Below, one piece after another: positions 16,016 through 24,229 of a DNA stretch of 59,917 nucleotides. The stretch's first letter is position 1. The number at the start of each line of letters is the position of its first letter. The stretch comes from Cyanobacteria bacterium RYN_339 (lineage in GTDB: Bacteria > Cyanobacteriota > Sericytochromatia > S15B-MN24 > JAQBPE01). The stretch spans positions 1-59,917 of the forward strand of contig JAQBPE010000059.1 of the NCBI GenBank assembly GCA_028287685.1, given 5' to 3'. A model generated the notes under the pieces. It was not told where the DNA came from, did not search any database, and worked only from the letters and a program-made list of their open reading frames with translations. A program made the position numbers and the translations under genes.

Positions 16016-17689
16016 TTGCCGAACCCCCAGAGCGACGCCGACTCGATGGTCGCCGAACAAATGCTCCAACCGCTGGCCGAAGGCCATGTGCTGAACAGTC
16101 GCTACGCGATTCAGCGCTTCCTCGAGGTGCGCAACGCCTCCAACATGTACCGGGCGACCGACCGCGCCACGGACTTCACGGTGATCATCAAGGAGCAGGT
16201 CGACCAGGCCACGGCGAAGCCGCAGCTGGAAGCGGGCGAGTGGAACGACCAATCCGCGGGCAACCCTTACCAGGGCGAGTTCCTGATCCTGCGCTCCGTC
16301 AGCTACCCGACCGTGGTGAAGGCGCTCGACATCTTCAAGGAAGAGGGCCGCGCCTACTTGGTGATCGAGCAGTTGGAAGGCCGCGACCTGGCCTACTACC
16401 TGACGCAGAACGCCGTCTCCGTGCAAGAGTCGCTGGAGTGGATGATCCAGCTGTGCCAGTCGATCTCGCAGCTGCACCGCCGCCAGATCCTGCACCTCGA
16501 CTTGCAGCCCCGCGTGGTGGTCGTGGCGCCGGATAACCAGCGCGTCCGCCTGACGGGCTTCCACCGCGCCGCGGTGTTGCCGCTGGAGGCCGACCACAGC
16601 CCGGACGTCTCGCCCGGCTACAGCAGCCCGGAGCAAGCCGGCATCTTCGACGCGCCGATCGACGAGCGCAGCGACATCTACGCCCTGGGCGCCATCTGGT
16701 TCCAGCTGTTGACCGGCCAGAACCCCACGGAGATGGCCGCGGACGAGTGGGGCTACGTCTTCCCGTCCGTCAGCGAGTACCTGGTGGACTCGCATCCCCA
16801 GATTGCCCGCATCGTGGCGCGCATGGTCGAGCCCGACCCGGACCGCCGCTACCGCACGGTCAACGAGGTCAAGAACGAGCTCCTGGAGCTGATCAACAAC
16901 CCCGGCCGCCGCGTGGGCTACTTCTCCGACCTGGGCATGGTCCGCGAAGGCAACGAAGACTCCATCGGCATGCGCGACATCCACTACGTGAACCTGAGCC
17001 GCCAGCGCGGCCTGGGCGTGTACGTGGTGGCGGACGGCATGGGCGGCGTGAACGCCGGTGAGGTGGCGTCGGCGATCGCCGTCGACGAGTCGCTGCTCGT
17101 GTTGGAAGACAAGCTCCAGACCGCGCAGCTGGAAACCGCCGCGGAGCCCGCGGAAATCATCAAGCAGGCGCTGACGGCGGCCGTGAAGCGCGCCAACTTG
17201 CGCATCTACGAGACGGGCCGCGGCGACGAGGTCTTGTCCGGCATGGGCACCACCCTGACGGTGGGCGTGATCTTCGGCCAGACGCTGTATTGCGGGCACG
17301 TCGGCGACAGCCGCTGCTACGTGATCAACCGCTTCGGCATCGAGAAGGTCAGCCGCGACCACTCGCTGGTGGGCCGCCTGGTCGAGATCGGGCAGATCAC
17401 CGAAGAAGAAGCCCTGGTGCACCCGCAGCGCAACCTGATTTACCGCGCGCTGGGCACCTACCCCAACGTGGAAGTCGACGTCTACCAGCGCTCCCTGAAG
17501 CTGGGCGACTGGGTGCTGCTGTGCAGCGACGGCCTGACTGGACACGTCAAGGACCACGAACTACAATCGATCGTTCTCGAGCACCAAGATCCCCAGAAAG
17601 CCTCTCAGCACCTGGTTAACACGGCCAACGTCCGTGGCGGAGAAGACAACATCTCCGTGGTGCTGGTGAACCTGTCCGAATACCAGTAA
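16016..17689 (+). CDS. Pseudokinase fused to PP2C phosphatase
   Basis: 557 residues starting at TTG 16016 behind AAAAAGGAGC. Residues 25-290 have a kinase fold but lack activity residues: no glycine-rich loop, HRDLKPxN is HLDLQPRV (160-167), and DFG is replaced by L-T-G-F (179-182); the ATP-binding Lys59 is kept. Residues 300-557 are a PP2C phosphatase with RxGNEDS (310-316), VVADGMGG (337-344), SGMGTT, GDSR, CSDGLTG and GGEDN, all intact metal-binding motifs. It should dephosphorylate Ser/Thr-P targets, with the pseudokinase as sensor or docking module. It lies 17 bases after the receptor kinase, so counteraction of that kinase is likely. Confidence 0.9.
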   Translation: MPNPQSDADSMVAEQMLQPLAEGHVLNSRYAIQRFLEVRNASNMYRATDRATDFTVIIKEQVDQATAKPQLEAGEWNDQSAGNPYQGEFLILRSVSYPTVVKALDIFKEEGRAYLVIEQLEGRDLAYYLTQNAVSVQESLEWMIQLCQSISQLHRRQILHLDLQPRVVVVAPDNQRVRLTGFHRAAVLPLEADHSPDVSPGYSSPEQAGIFDAPIDERSDIYALGAIWFQLLTGQNPTEMAADEWGYVFPSVSEYLVDSHPQIARIVARMVEPDPDRRYRTVNEVKNELLELINNPGRRVGYFSDLGMVREGNEDSIGMRDIHYVNLSRQRGLGVYVVADGMGGVNAGEVASAIAVDESLLVLEDKLQTAQLETAAEPAEIIKQALTAAVKRANLRIYETGRGDEVLSGMGTTLTVGVIFGQTLYCGHVGDSRCYVINRFGIEKVSRDHSLVGRLVEIGQITEEEALVHPQRNLIYRALGTYPNVEVDVYQRSLKLGDWVLLCSDGLTGHVKDHELQSIVLEHQDPQKASQHLVNTANVRGGEDNISVVLVNLSEYQ

Positions 17690-17739
17690 ATCCACTCCAT
17701 TAGTCGCAGCAACATCTGTCGAAAGGACGAGCCAGCATC

Positions 17740-18219
17740 ATGATCATGTGTCCCAAGTGCAACGCCGAGAACATGGACGGCGTCACCTACTGTGACGAGT
17801 GCGGCTCCAAGCTGGACGAGGCGGATGCAGCGGGCGTCGCCACCGCCACGGTGGCGCCCCCGGCCGCCGGCGACGGCGAGCCCGGCCCTGCCGCGAAGCT
17901 GATCATCACCCGCGGCGGCACCGTGGGCAAGGAGTTCATCGTCGAGCAGTCCAACGAGACCCACATCGGCCGTTGGGATCCGGACGGCGGCGCCTTCCCG
18001 GAGGTCGACCTGACCCAGGACGACCCCGAGGCCAAGATCTCGCGCAAGCATGCCCGCATCTTCGTCCAGGGCGGCGGCTACATGCTGGAGGACGTGGGTT
18101 CCTTGAACGGCACCTACATCAACCGCGGTCCGCGCCTGATGCCGGGCTCGCCCCAGGGCATCAAGGACGGCGACGAAGTCGTCATGGGCAAGACCTTCTT
18201 CAAGTTTGTGACCGAATAA
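17740..18219 (+). CDS. Zinc-ribbon FHA-domain protein
   Basis: 159 residues. An N-terminal zinc ribbon has four cysteines (C4, C7, C18, C21), followed by an Ala/Pro linker and an FHA domain with the conserved G-R (HIGRWD), S-R-K-H (ISRKHARI) and N-G-T (SLNGTYIN) residues that bind phosphothreonine. It is the third gene of the kinase, pseudokinase-phosphatase, FHA order, all on the same strand with gaps of 17 and 50 bases. The expected role is to read threonine phosphorylation made by the kinase. The shared zinc ribbon at its N-terminus and in the kinase hints at a common partner. Confidence 0.9.
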   Translation: MIMCPKCNAENMDGVTYCDECGSKLDEADAAGVATATVAPPAAGDGEPGPAAKLIITRGGTVGKEFIVEQSNETHIGRWDPDGGAFPEVDLTQDDPEAKISRKHARIFVQGGGYMLEDVGSLNGTYINRGPRLMPGSPQGIKDGDEVVMGKTFFKFVTE

Positions 18220-18253
18220 AGTAAACAGCATTCAGTAAACGGCTTCTTCCATA

Positions 18254-18283
18254 TTGACTTCCCGTATACAACGCTTGTATACT
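18254..18283 (+). promoter_or_regulatory. Promoter with palindromic operator before the HTH-TPR gene
   Basis: TTGACT (18254-18259) and TATACT (18278-18283) are 18 bases apart. A perfect palindrome, GTATACAA-CGC-TTGTATAC (18264-18282), fills the spacer and the start of the -10, and the outer bases CTTCCC/GGGAAG extend it. The ATG at 18291 is only 7 bases after the -10, so the transcript would be leaderless or almost so. Placement inside the promoter suits repression, most simply by the gene's own HTH product. Confidence 0.6.
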
Positions 18284-18290
18284 GGGAAGC

Positions 18291-19418
18291 ATGGAAGAAG
18301 CCGTTCTCTCTTTTGGCCAGCTCCTGGCCGAAGGCATGCGCGTCAAAGGCCTGGACTACCGCACGCTGGCAAAGCTGGTGGGCGTGAGCCACGGCTACCT
18401 TTGGCAGCTGGTCAACGCCGAGAAGCGGGCGATCAACGACCCCGCGGCCAAGAAGAAGCGCCCGCGCGAGGAATTGACCCGCCAGCTGGCCGCCGCGCTG
18501 GACCTGGACCCGCTGGCCTTGCTCGAGGCCGCCGGCTATAAGGACGCGGCCGCGGAGCCCCTGCTGGCCGGCCCCACCCGCTACACCAACTTCGCCTCCA
18601 CCGCCCGCCAGCTCTACCAGGACGGCCTCGCGGCCTCCGCCAAGGGCCAGACGGACCGTGCGGTGGCGTTGCTGGAAGCCGCCCTGGAGCGCGGCGGCGT
18701 GTCCTTCGTGAACGCCCACACCGGGCTGGGCATGGCCCATTTCAACGCCTCCCGCTACCCGCAGGCCATCTCGGAGTTCGACGCGGCCATGGAGGCCTTC
18801 GAGCAGGAACACCGCGGCGCGGCCGTGGAGCTGGCGGATCTGTTCTACAACCGTGGCCTGGCCTACCAGCGCCTGGCGCGTGGGCTCAAGGGCAAGGAAC
18901 AGGGCGCCGCGCGGCGCAATGCGGCGGCCGACTTCCGGCGGGCGATCGCCGCGGAAGGCGAGAGCCAGGACCTCTACCACAGCGCCATGTGCTACCTCTG
19001 GCTGGAATGCGCGCACCCGCGCCGGGTGCTGCCCTACGGCCGCGCCTTCCTGCACCGCCAGGCGGTGGGCCCCGCGCGCTTCACCACCGCGGCGCTCGAC
19101 ATCAACCTGTTCATGGCGTATGCGCACATGGCGCTGAAGGCGTCCGGCGCCGGCATGGAGCTGGTGGACCTGACGTTGCAGCTCTGCCCCAACTACTGGT
19201 TCGCGCACTACGTGAAAGCCGCGCTGCTCGCCGGCCAGAGCGCGGAACCGGCGCGGCGGCGGCTGGCCTGCCTCAACGCCGGCATGGTGCATGCGCGCCG
19301 GGCCATCCAGTACCAGCCCGAGGCCCGTGGGCACTTCAGGGGTGAATTGGCCGGAGACTTCAAGAACTGGGCCCAGAACCCCGAGTTCCTGGCCCTGCTT
19401 GCCGGGGAGGACGCATGA
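18291..19418 (+). CDS. HTH (XRE-like) regulator with TPR-like C-terminal region
   Basis: 375 residues. Residues 5-65 form a Cro/C1-type helix-turn-helix (LGxxMRVKGLDYRTLAKLVGVSHGYLWQL...). A long helical region with tetratricopeptide features follows (AKGQTDRAVALLEAALERGG, YPQAISEFDAAMEAFEQEH, FYNRGLAYQRLA). Such HTH-TPR proteins bind DNA and sense peptides or partner proteins through the repeats. A palindromic operator overlaps its own promoter, which suggests autoregulation. It follows the kinase/phosphatase/FHA genes but has its own promoter, and its stop overlaps the next lipoprotein's start (ATGA). Whether it belongs to the phospho-signalling system is inference from position. Confidence 0.75.
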   Translation: MEEAVLSFGQLLAEGMRVKGLDYRTLAKLVGVSHGYLWQLVNAEKRAINDPAAKKKRPREELTRQLAAALDLDPLALLEAAGYKDAAAEPLLAGPTRYTNFASTARQLYQDGLAASAKGQTDRAVALLEAALERGGVSFVNAHTGLGMAHFNASRYPQAISEFDAAMEAFEQEHRGAAVELADLFYNRGLAYQRLARGLKGKEQGAARRNAAADFRRAIAAEGESQDLYHSAMCYLWLECAHPRRVLPYGRAFLHRQAVGPARFTTAALDINLFMAYAHMALKASGAGMELVDLTLQLCPNYWFAHYVKAALLAGQSAEPARRRLACLNAGMVHARRAIQYQPEARGHFRGELAGDFKNWAQNPEFLALLAGEDA

Positions 19419-20074
19419 AAGCCCGCCTGACCAGCCTGCTGTTGCTGCCGATTCTGCTCGGCGGTTGCCTGCTGCCGCAGCCAGACACCCCGCCGGTGGG
19501 GCCGTTCGGCCAGTCGGCGCCGGCCTCGGCCAAGCGTCCCAGCGTTGGCACGGGCACGCCGCTCCTGCCGCAGCCAGACACCCCGCCGGTCGGCGCCGCG
19601 CCTGCCGTGGGCAAGACCGAGGGCGCTGTCGCGGCTGGGGCTGCTACTTCCGCAGATGCTTCCAGCAACAACGGCGCGGGGTTGATGCCCAACACCGGGG
19701 CCGCGATCTCGGCGCCGGCGGCGGCCGCTTCCAGCGCGCCGACGGCTGCGCCTTCGCCGCTGGCAACGGGCAAGCTCCAGGGCAAGGTCACGGGCGTCAC
19801 GGTCGCCTCGATCCTGGTCACGGACGAGACGGGCAGCACGTCGTTCCAGAGCGCCCCGGTGGGCACGGACGGCAGCTTCTCGTTCGGCCTGGCGCCGGGC
19901 CGCTACCTGCTGGTGCTGAACACCGGCACGGACCAGCAGCTGAAGCCGTCGCAAGTCTTCACGGTCTCGGCCGGGGAGACGCGGAAATATACGATCAACG
20001 TGAAGGACGCCACGGAGGCCACGGTTTCGGAAGACGCGCCGCTGGCGTCGTCTTCACCCAAACCTACGCCGTAG
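19415..20074 (+). CDS. Small lipoprotein with repeated Pro motif
   Basis: 219 residues; lipobox L-G-G-C at residue 18. The linker has a direct duplication of an 11-residue motif, LLPQPDTPPVG, within 45 residues, and the DNA encoding it is nearly identical, so it is a recent slippage or duplication. Residues 115-200 look like a carboxypeptidase-regulatory-like beta-sandwich (GKLQGKVTGVTVASILV ... VGTDGSFSFGLAPGRYLLVL). It overlaps the HTH-TPR gene by four bases. Its function is unknown; it may be the surface target of that regulator. Confidence 0.65.
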   Translation: MKARLTSLLLLPILLGGCLLPQPDTPPVGPFGQSAPASAKRPSVGTGTPLLPQPDTPPVGAAPAVGKTEGAVAAGAATSADASSNNGAGLMPNTGAAISAPAAAASSAPTAAPSPLATGKLQGKVTGVTVASILVTDETGSTSFQSAPVGTDGSFSFGLAPGRYLLVLNTGTDQQLKPSQVFTVSAGETRKYTINVKDATEATVSEDAPLASSSPKPTP

Positions 20075-20079
20075 GCCCC

Positions 20080-20262
20080 CTAGTTCCGGCCGTCGTGCGC
20101 CACGATGTCCGGCAAGTTATCGATCGCCGCCTCGTATTGCCGCCGCATGGCCACGTCTTCGACCTGGCGCACCAACTGCTCGAGCTTCCGCGTCGTGTGC
20201 CGCAAGTTGATGGCGTCCGCCAGCGCGAACAGCTCCTCGATTTGCCGCTGCAATTCTTCCAT
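20080..20262 (-). CDS. Small charged helical protein
   Basis: 60 residues, MEELQRQIEELFALADAI... , rich in Glu, Arg and Leu; the heptad pattern suggests a short coiled coil. The start forms TAATG with the stop of the previous gene (20262-20774), so it is translationally coupled as the last member of a four-gene leftward set. No known family is recognised. Confidence 0.5.
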   Translation of the reverse strand: MEELQRQIEELFALADAINLRHTTRKLEQLVRQVEDVAMRRQYEAAIDNLPDIVAHDGRN

Positions 20263-20774
20263 TATCGCTCTCCTAGCTTCCCATCCTGGATCGCCAACCC
20301 CGTCCGCCGGGGCTTGAACGACTCATGGTCCAACGTCACGTACGCCGGCCCGCGCAAATCGAAGGCCGCCCCGAAATCCTTGCGCAGCCACACGTTCTCG
20401 AACTTGCCGCCGGCGGCCGTCCGCCGGTATACCTTGCTCGCCACGCGTGCCGAAGGGCCGTAGGGCCCGCCAATGGCCACGATCTCCGGCACCCCATCAT
20501 GATCGAAATCGAACAATTCCAAGCCAGCCAGCTTGCCCTTGATCGACTTGCCGGCCTTGGAGACGAACTGCACACGCTCGAACCCCCGGCCTCCGTCCCA
20601 ACGGTACAGCACCAGCCGCGTCTCGTCGTCCCACTCGCTGAGCGCGCCTTGCTTGGGCACGTACTCCGCCGCGAGCAGCTCGTTGCCGCCCAGCGGGAGG
20701 GTCTGGGTGATCTCCGTGTTGAGCGCCTGCAGCCGGTGGCAGACGTCGGAGGCGAGGAAGGCGTCGGCAATCAT
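20262..20774 (-). CDS. Hypothetical protein with FG-GAP-like motif
   Basis: 170 residues from ATG 20774, which overlaps the upstream gene's stop (ATGA). No signal peptide. The segment LELFDFDHDGVPEIVAIGG has the D-x-D-x-D-G-x-x-E pattern of FG-GAP/VCBS calcium-binding repeats, suggesting one or more beta-propeller blades, but the rest is unassigned. It is encoded between the phosphodiester glycosidase-like gene and the small helical protein. A longer frame exists upstream but overlaps the glycosidase gene in another phase and is not used. Confidence 0.6.
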   Translation of the reverse strand: MIADAFLASDVCHRLQALNTEITQTLPLGGNELLAAEYVPKQGALSEWDDETRLVLYRWDGGRGFERVQFVSKAGKSIKGKLAGLELFDFDHDGVPEIVAIGGPYGPSARVASKVYRRTAAGGKFENVWLRKDFGAAFDLRGPAYVTLDHESFKPRRTGLAIQDGKLGER

Positions 20775-21547
20775 GGGCCGACCAACAGGACGGAGTTCAC
20801 GCGGGCGGGAGCGTGACCGCCATGGAAGGCGTTTTTGCCCCACACCAGGCTGGAGGAGCTGCCGCCATCCAGGTTCAGGGCCTCCGTGGCGCCCAGGCTG
20901 GACATCAGCGTCGCAAGGTCCTGGAGCCGCAGCCCGGGTGCGCCCACCCCAACCAGCAGCAGCGTGCCGTCGGCCTTCAACCCCAGCGCCGAACGCGTGG
21001 CCAGGCCCATGGCGCCGATGCCGTCCCGGGTGACCTGGCCGTGCGCGCCGCGCAGCACGAACGCCTCGCCTTCCAGGTCCAGTTGCGGCAACAAGCGCGG
21101 CCCCGCCTGCAGGGCGTCGCGTACGGGGCCGGCGGCATCGTGGTTGGTGATGCGCCAGGCCGGGCCGTTGGGCGTCGTCACGTGACGCCACTCCGAGCGG
21201 TGGTTTAGAATCACCGGCAGGTGAGGCGCCAGCACCTTGTTGGCAGTCAGCGCCTTGTTGTCTTCAGGGGCGGTGATGGGACGGCCGGCCACCGTCACGT
21301 GCGACACGGGCCAGCCGTCGCTGTGGTTGAAGTAGCCCCCGTTGATGCCGGCCAGCGCATGGTTCTCGGCGACGAAGGCCGCCACCGATTTGCCGGGGCG
21401 GCTGGCGGCAGGCCGCACGGGGGTGCCCGCGGCGATGGTCAGGACGTGGACCTGGCAGCCCTTATAGGTGCGGACGCTATGCTCGACCGGAGCGGCGGCG
21501 TGCGCCGGATTCGCGGCTAGGACCAGGAGCAGGGCGAGGCGTCGCAT
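20771..21547 (-). CDS. Phosphodiester glycosidase-like (NAGPA domain) exported protein
   Basis: 258 residues from ATG 21547: a signal peptide (LALLLVLAANPAHA) then a NAGPA domain. Hallmarks are AGINGGYFN near residue 70, LGLKADGTLLLVGV, and ALNLDGGSSSSLVW near the end. In bacteria this domain is found in secreted proteins that act on phosphodiester-linked sugars of the envelope; specificity here is unknown. The gene overlaps the upstream hypothetical gene by about 70 bases at its 5' end and the downstream one by ATGA. Confidence 0.8.
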   Translation of the reverse strand: MRRLALLLVLAANPAHAAAPVEHSVRTYKGCQVHVLTIAAGTPVRPAASRPGKSVAAFVAENHALAGINGGYFNHSDGWPVSHVTVAGRPITAPEDNKALTANKVLAPHLPVILNHRSEWRHVTTPNGPAWRITNHDAAGPVRDALQAGPRLLPQLDLEGEAFVLRGAHGQVTRDGIGAMGLATRSALGLKADGTLLLVGVGAPGLRLQDLATLMSSLGATEALNLDGGSSSSLVWGKNAFHGGHAPARVNSVLLVGP

Positions 21548-22109
21548 GGCCGAAACCATACTCCATCGCCTCGCGCGGTGCAAGCATAGGCGCCAACCCG
21601 GGGTTCTCGGGGCTGCCGAGCATCGGCGCGAAGGGCCGCTTGCGCTTCAGCTCATGCCGGATGTGGTCGTGGTAAGGCTCCGCGGCCTGATCGTCCAACA
21701 GGGCCAGGAACACGGGGCGCGCGGTTTCCGAGAAGTAGCGTCCGGCGTGCCGGACGAGGCGCAGCGTGACCCGCATGTCGTCGCCCAGGAACAGGGCTTG
21801 CAAGGTGTCGAGCCCGGGCTGGCCTCGCTCCACCAGGGCCATTTCCAGGCGCAGCAAGGCGTTGACGTTGGCCTGGACGGCACAGGCGACGCGCTCGCGC
21901 ACCTTGCGGATGTGCTCGGTCTCGTATCTCACGTCCCGCCGGGTCCAGCGAATCGCATCCAACTGGGCGTCCCAAGCGTGGAGCGCCAGGTAGCCTTCGA
22001 CGAGCTGCGGCATCGGCAGGGCGTCGACGCCGGTGGCCGGACGGTAGGCGCGCAGGAGCGCTTCGACGCGGTCGAGCTGGTAGGGGGTCATCCACCTAAC
22101 ATAATTCAT
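21477..22109 (-). CDS. Hypothetical protein
   Basis: About 210 residues from ATG 22109; an in-frame ATG at 22091 has AGGTGG directly before it and is an alternative. The sequence is mostly helical with many Arg and Leu and no signal peptide or known motif. The final 23 codons overlap the start of the glycosidase gene in another frame, and the C-terminal tail is Arg/Pro-rich and may be an overlap artefact. It would be the first gene of the leftward group. Function unknown. Confidence 0.5.
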   Translation of the reverse strand: MNYVRWMTPYQLDRVEALLRAYRPATGVDALPMPQLVEGYLALHAWDAQLDAIRWTRRDVRYETEHIRKVRERVACAVQANVNALLRLEMALVERGQPGLDTLQALFLGDDMRVTLRLVRHAGRYFSETARPVFLALLDDQAAEPYHDHIRHELKRKRPFAPMLGSPENPGLAPMLAPREAMEYGFGHATPRPAPGPSRESGARRRSGRA

Positions 22110-22223
22110 CGGTAGGGTCGGTGCAAGCTTCGTGATGGCGGGGGGGCCGAAGGTCGCGCGAGTGGGGGAGGCGTCGCCAAAAACGGCCCTCATCCCGAAA
22201 TGCGCCCTTTGAGACGATCTGCG

Positions 22224-22270
22224 CCCAATCCGCCACGTTTCGCGTGTCACGCGAAACGTGGCGGATTGGG
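22224..22270. repeat. Perfect 47-bp palindrome
   Basis: Two 22-base arms, starting CCCAATCCGCC and ending CGTTTCGCGT, surround the 3-base loop GTC. The stem would be exceptionally stable as RNA hairpin or DNA cruciform. There is no T run after it, so a simple terminator is unlikely. Confidence 0.9.
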
Positions 22271-22604
22271 TCGAAACGTAGGCAGCCTCAGCGATACCGC
22301 CGAACGGCAAGATTTTAGGATGGTGCGGCCGCTCTGGATACAGGCAAGGCCCCCTTTCGATTCTTCCAAGAGCCAGAAATCGAGGAGACGCAACTATCGC
22401 TCGAAACGAGCCTGTTACTACACTTGAGGGACTAGGCTACGCGCAGCGTGATAAATCGCCCGACACTCCTGAGTCCAGAGCGCTCAACCGGGCAGGGGAA
22501 ATGCAAAGTGGGGGACCAGGCAATATAGCTGACGATGGGCCGCGATCGCGTTCCAAAGCCTGTTTTTCCTGAATCACTCTCATAGAGACGTTTTGCAGCC
22601 CGTA

Positions 22605-22637
22605 TATTACGTTTCGCGTTTAACGCGAAACGTAATA
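22605..22637. repeat. Perfect 33-bp palindrome
   Basis: Arms of 16 bases, TATTACGTTTCGCGTT and its complement, surround one base. The inner part (ACGTTTCGCGT) matches the inner part of the palindrome 380 bp to the left. AT-rich outer arms differ from the GC-rich outer arms of the first copy. Confidence 0.9.
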
Positions 22638-22765
22638 CACGAGCCTGAAGTTTGGTCGCCCGGGGCGTTACCGGCGATCCCCCCAAAATCCACCGTCTGA
22701 CCAACCAAATGGTAGGCTGATCGGCCCTCTGCGATAGCCCGCATTGTCAGCGTTAGGCCGTAGTA

Positions 22766-23215
22766 CTAGGGCTTGCCGCCGAACGTGCAGTGGTCGTCCA
22801 GGTCCAGCAGGTCGAACCAGCTCTTGATGTCCTCGCGCGTGGTGGAGAAGTTGGCGATGGCGCCCGCGAAGTAGAGCAAGGTCTCGTTGTCGCTGTCCGG
22901 CCCACGCTCGTTGAAGTAGGCGCTCCAGGCGGCGATCTCGTAGGGGGCGCGCTTCAGCGGGGCGTTGGCCGCAATCCACTCCAGCAGCTCGCCGTCGCCC
23001 AGGCCCTTCGCCACTTCGGCCTTGAGGGCCTCCGCGTCGATGCCCGTGAAGGTGATGAAGTGTTGGTCCAGCGGGCAGGCGTAGTTGAACTCGCCGTTCT
23101 TGCCCACCAACGTCGCGCGGCACTTGTCGAGCATGCGCGCCAACAGGACGTAGCCGCCCAGGCGCGTGCGCGGGCTGCGGGGGGGACGCTGGGTCAGGTC
23201 GGGGGCGTGTTGCAC
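22766..23215 (-). CDS. DUF5069-family protein
   Basis: 149 residues from GTG 23215, with GAGGAACC upstream as ribosome site. RSPRTRLGGYVLLARMLDKCRA at the N-terminus, LDQHFITFTGIDAEAL in the middle and EIAAWSAYFNERGP are typical of DUF5069, a soluble family of unknown biochemical role found across environmental bacteria. The divergent gene is a fatty acid desaturase 58 bases away. A longer upstream frame overlaps that gene and is rejected. Confidence 0.75.
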   Translation of the reverse strand: MQHAPDLTQRPPRSPRTRLGGYVLLARMLDKCRATLVGKNGEFNYACPLDQHFITFTGIDAEALKAEVAKGLGDGELLEWIAANAPLKRAPYEIAAWSAYFNERGPDSDNETLLYFAGAIANFSTTREDIKSWFDLLDLDDHCTFGGKP

Positions 23216-23273
23216 GGCTGGTTCCTCTCGTTCGTTGGGAATGAGGCCCTTGTACCCCGGGTAAGAGAGGCTT

Positions 23274-24116
23274 GTGACCGTCGAGACCCAAGCCCCGCCC
23301 ATGACCCTGGGCGATCGCATGAAGGCCGCCCCCTGGGAGCCCACCACCACCATCATCCGGGTGTTGGAGCATACCCTGGCATTGCTGGCGCTGACCCAGC
23401 CCATGAAGCCCATCTTCTGGCCGGTGATGCTGGGGATGTACCTGTGGATGTGCATGTCCACCGGCATGTACCTGCACCGTATCGTCAGCCACCGTTGCCT
23501 GGAGTGCAGTGCGCCGCTGCGCTTCTTCTTGACGATCGGCACCGCGCTGAACCTCGGTGGCGACCCGATCCGCTGGGCGGCCGTGCATCGCTGGCACCAC
23601 GTTCACTCCGACACGCCCAACGACGTCCACACGCCCGTGCACGGCTTCCACTACGCCCAGGGCTTCTGGGCCCACAAGCTGGACGCGGTGATGCTGGAGC
23701 CGATGCTGAACCTCGTGAAGGACGTGCATGACTACTGGCTGCACCGCTGGTTCTACAACCCCAACATCTACGTGCTCCCGCATCTGCTGGCGATCGCCAC
23801 GTTCTATACCCTCTGGGGCTGGGCGGGCGTGCTGTGGTGCCTCTACGTGCCGCTGGTGGTGCTGATCCACATCACCCACGCCGTGAACTCCTTCGGCCAC
23901 ATGCCGCGCTTCGGCAGTCGCCGTTACGAAACCCGCGACACCAGCACCAACGTCTGGTGGCTGGCGCTGCCCACGCTGGGCGATGCCTGGCACAACAACC
24001 ACCACGCGCACCCCGGCAAGGCCGGCCACGGCGAGACGTGGTGGGAGCTCGACCTCAACAAGGCGTTCATCTGGGCCTTCGAGAAGGTGGGCCTGGTCCG
24101 CAAGGTCGTCTGGTAA
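23274..24116 (+). CDS. Membrane fatty acid desaturase (acyl-CoA/lipid delta-9 type)
   Basis: 280 residues with about four membrane segments and the three histidine boxes of membrane di-iron desaturases: HRIVSH, HRWHHVH and HNNHHAHP. The order and spacing match delta-9 acyl desaturases that introduce a double bond into membrane fatty acids using O2 and an electron donor. The start is GTG at 23274. The stop TAA overlaps an ATG in frame with the exporter gene that follows. The enzyme implies aerobic growth and fluidity control. Confidence 0.88.
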   Translation: MTVETQAPPMTLGDRMKAAPWEPTTTIIRVLEHTLALLALTQPMKPIFWPVMLGMYLWMCMSTGMYLHRIVSHRCLECSAPLRFFLTIGTALNLGGDPIRWAAVHRWHHVHSDTPNDVHTPVHGFHYAQGFWAHKLDAVMLEPMLNLVKDVHDYWLHRWFYNPNIYVLPHLLAIATFYTLWGWAGVLWCLYVPLVVLIHITHAVNSFGHMPRFGSRRYETRDTSTNVWWLALPTLGDAWHNNHHAHPGKAGHGETWWELDLNKAFIWAFEKVGLVRKVVW

Positions 24117-24120
24117 TGGA

Positions 24121-24229
24121 CCCCACTTCCTCCCCCCTTGCGGGGGAGGTGGCGGAGCCGGAGGGGGTCTTTCGGCCCGCCGCCGGGCCCCCTCCGCCTG
24201 CCGGCACCTCCCCCGTAAAGGGGGAGGGC
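24121..24229. repeat. GC-rich palindromic repeat before the ABC exporter
   Basis: Two inverted arms of the form CTCCCCC..GGGGGAGGTG with GGAGGGGG/CCCCCTCC stretches lie between the desaturase stop and the exporter start. The same family of sequence flanks the DUF559 gene at 26.3-26.7 kb. The right arm supplies the ribosome-binding GGGGAGG in front of the exporter GTG at 24230. An alternative start at 24116 would translate the repeat as a Pro/Gly-rich N-terminal tail. Confidence 0.6.

Larger units (their letters stand above)
22110..22765. other. Non-coding stretch with two large palindromes
   Basis: About 650 bases without a convincing gene. It contains two perfect palindromes (22224-22270 and 22605-22637) that share the core ACGTTTCGCG, plus nearby half-sites (for example TCGAAACGTAGG at 22271-22282). 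A minus-strand frame at 22432-22704 crosses the second palindrome and has no ribosome site, so I do not call it. Confidence 0.5.

Noticed and set aside
20775-21191. Upstream extension of the gene at 20262-20774
   Set aside because: It lies inside the phosphodiester glycosidase-like gene in another frame.
22432-22704. Minus-strand frame of 90 codons in the palindrome region
   Set aside because: It crosses a perfect palindrome, has no ribosome site and no family match; likely chance.
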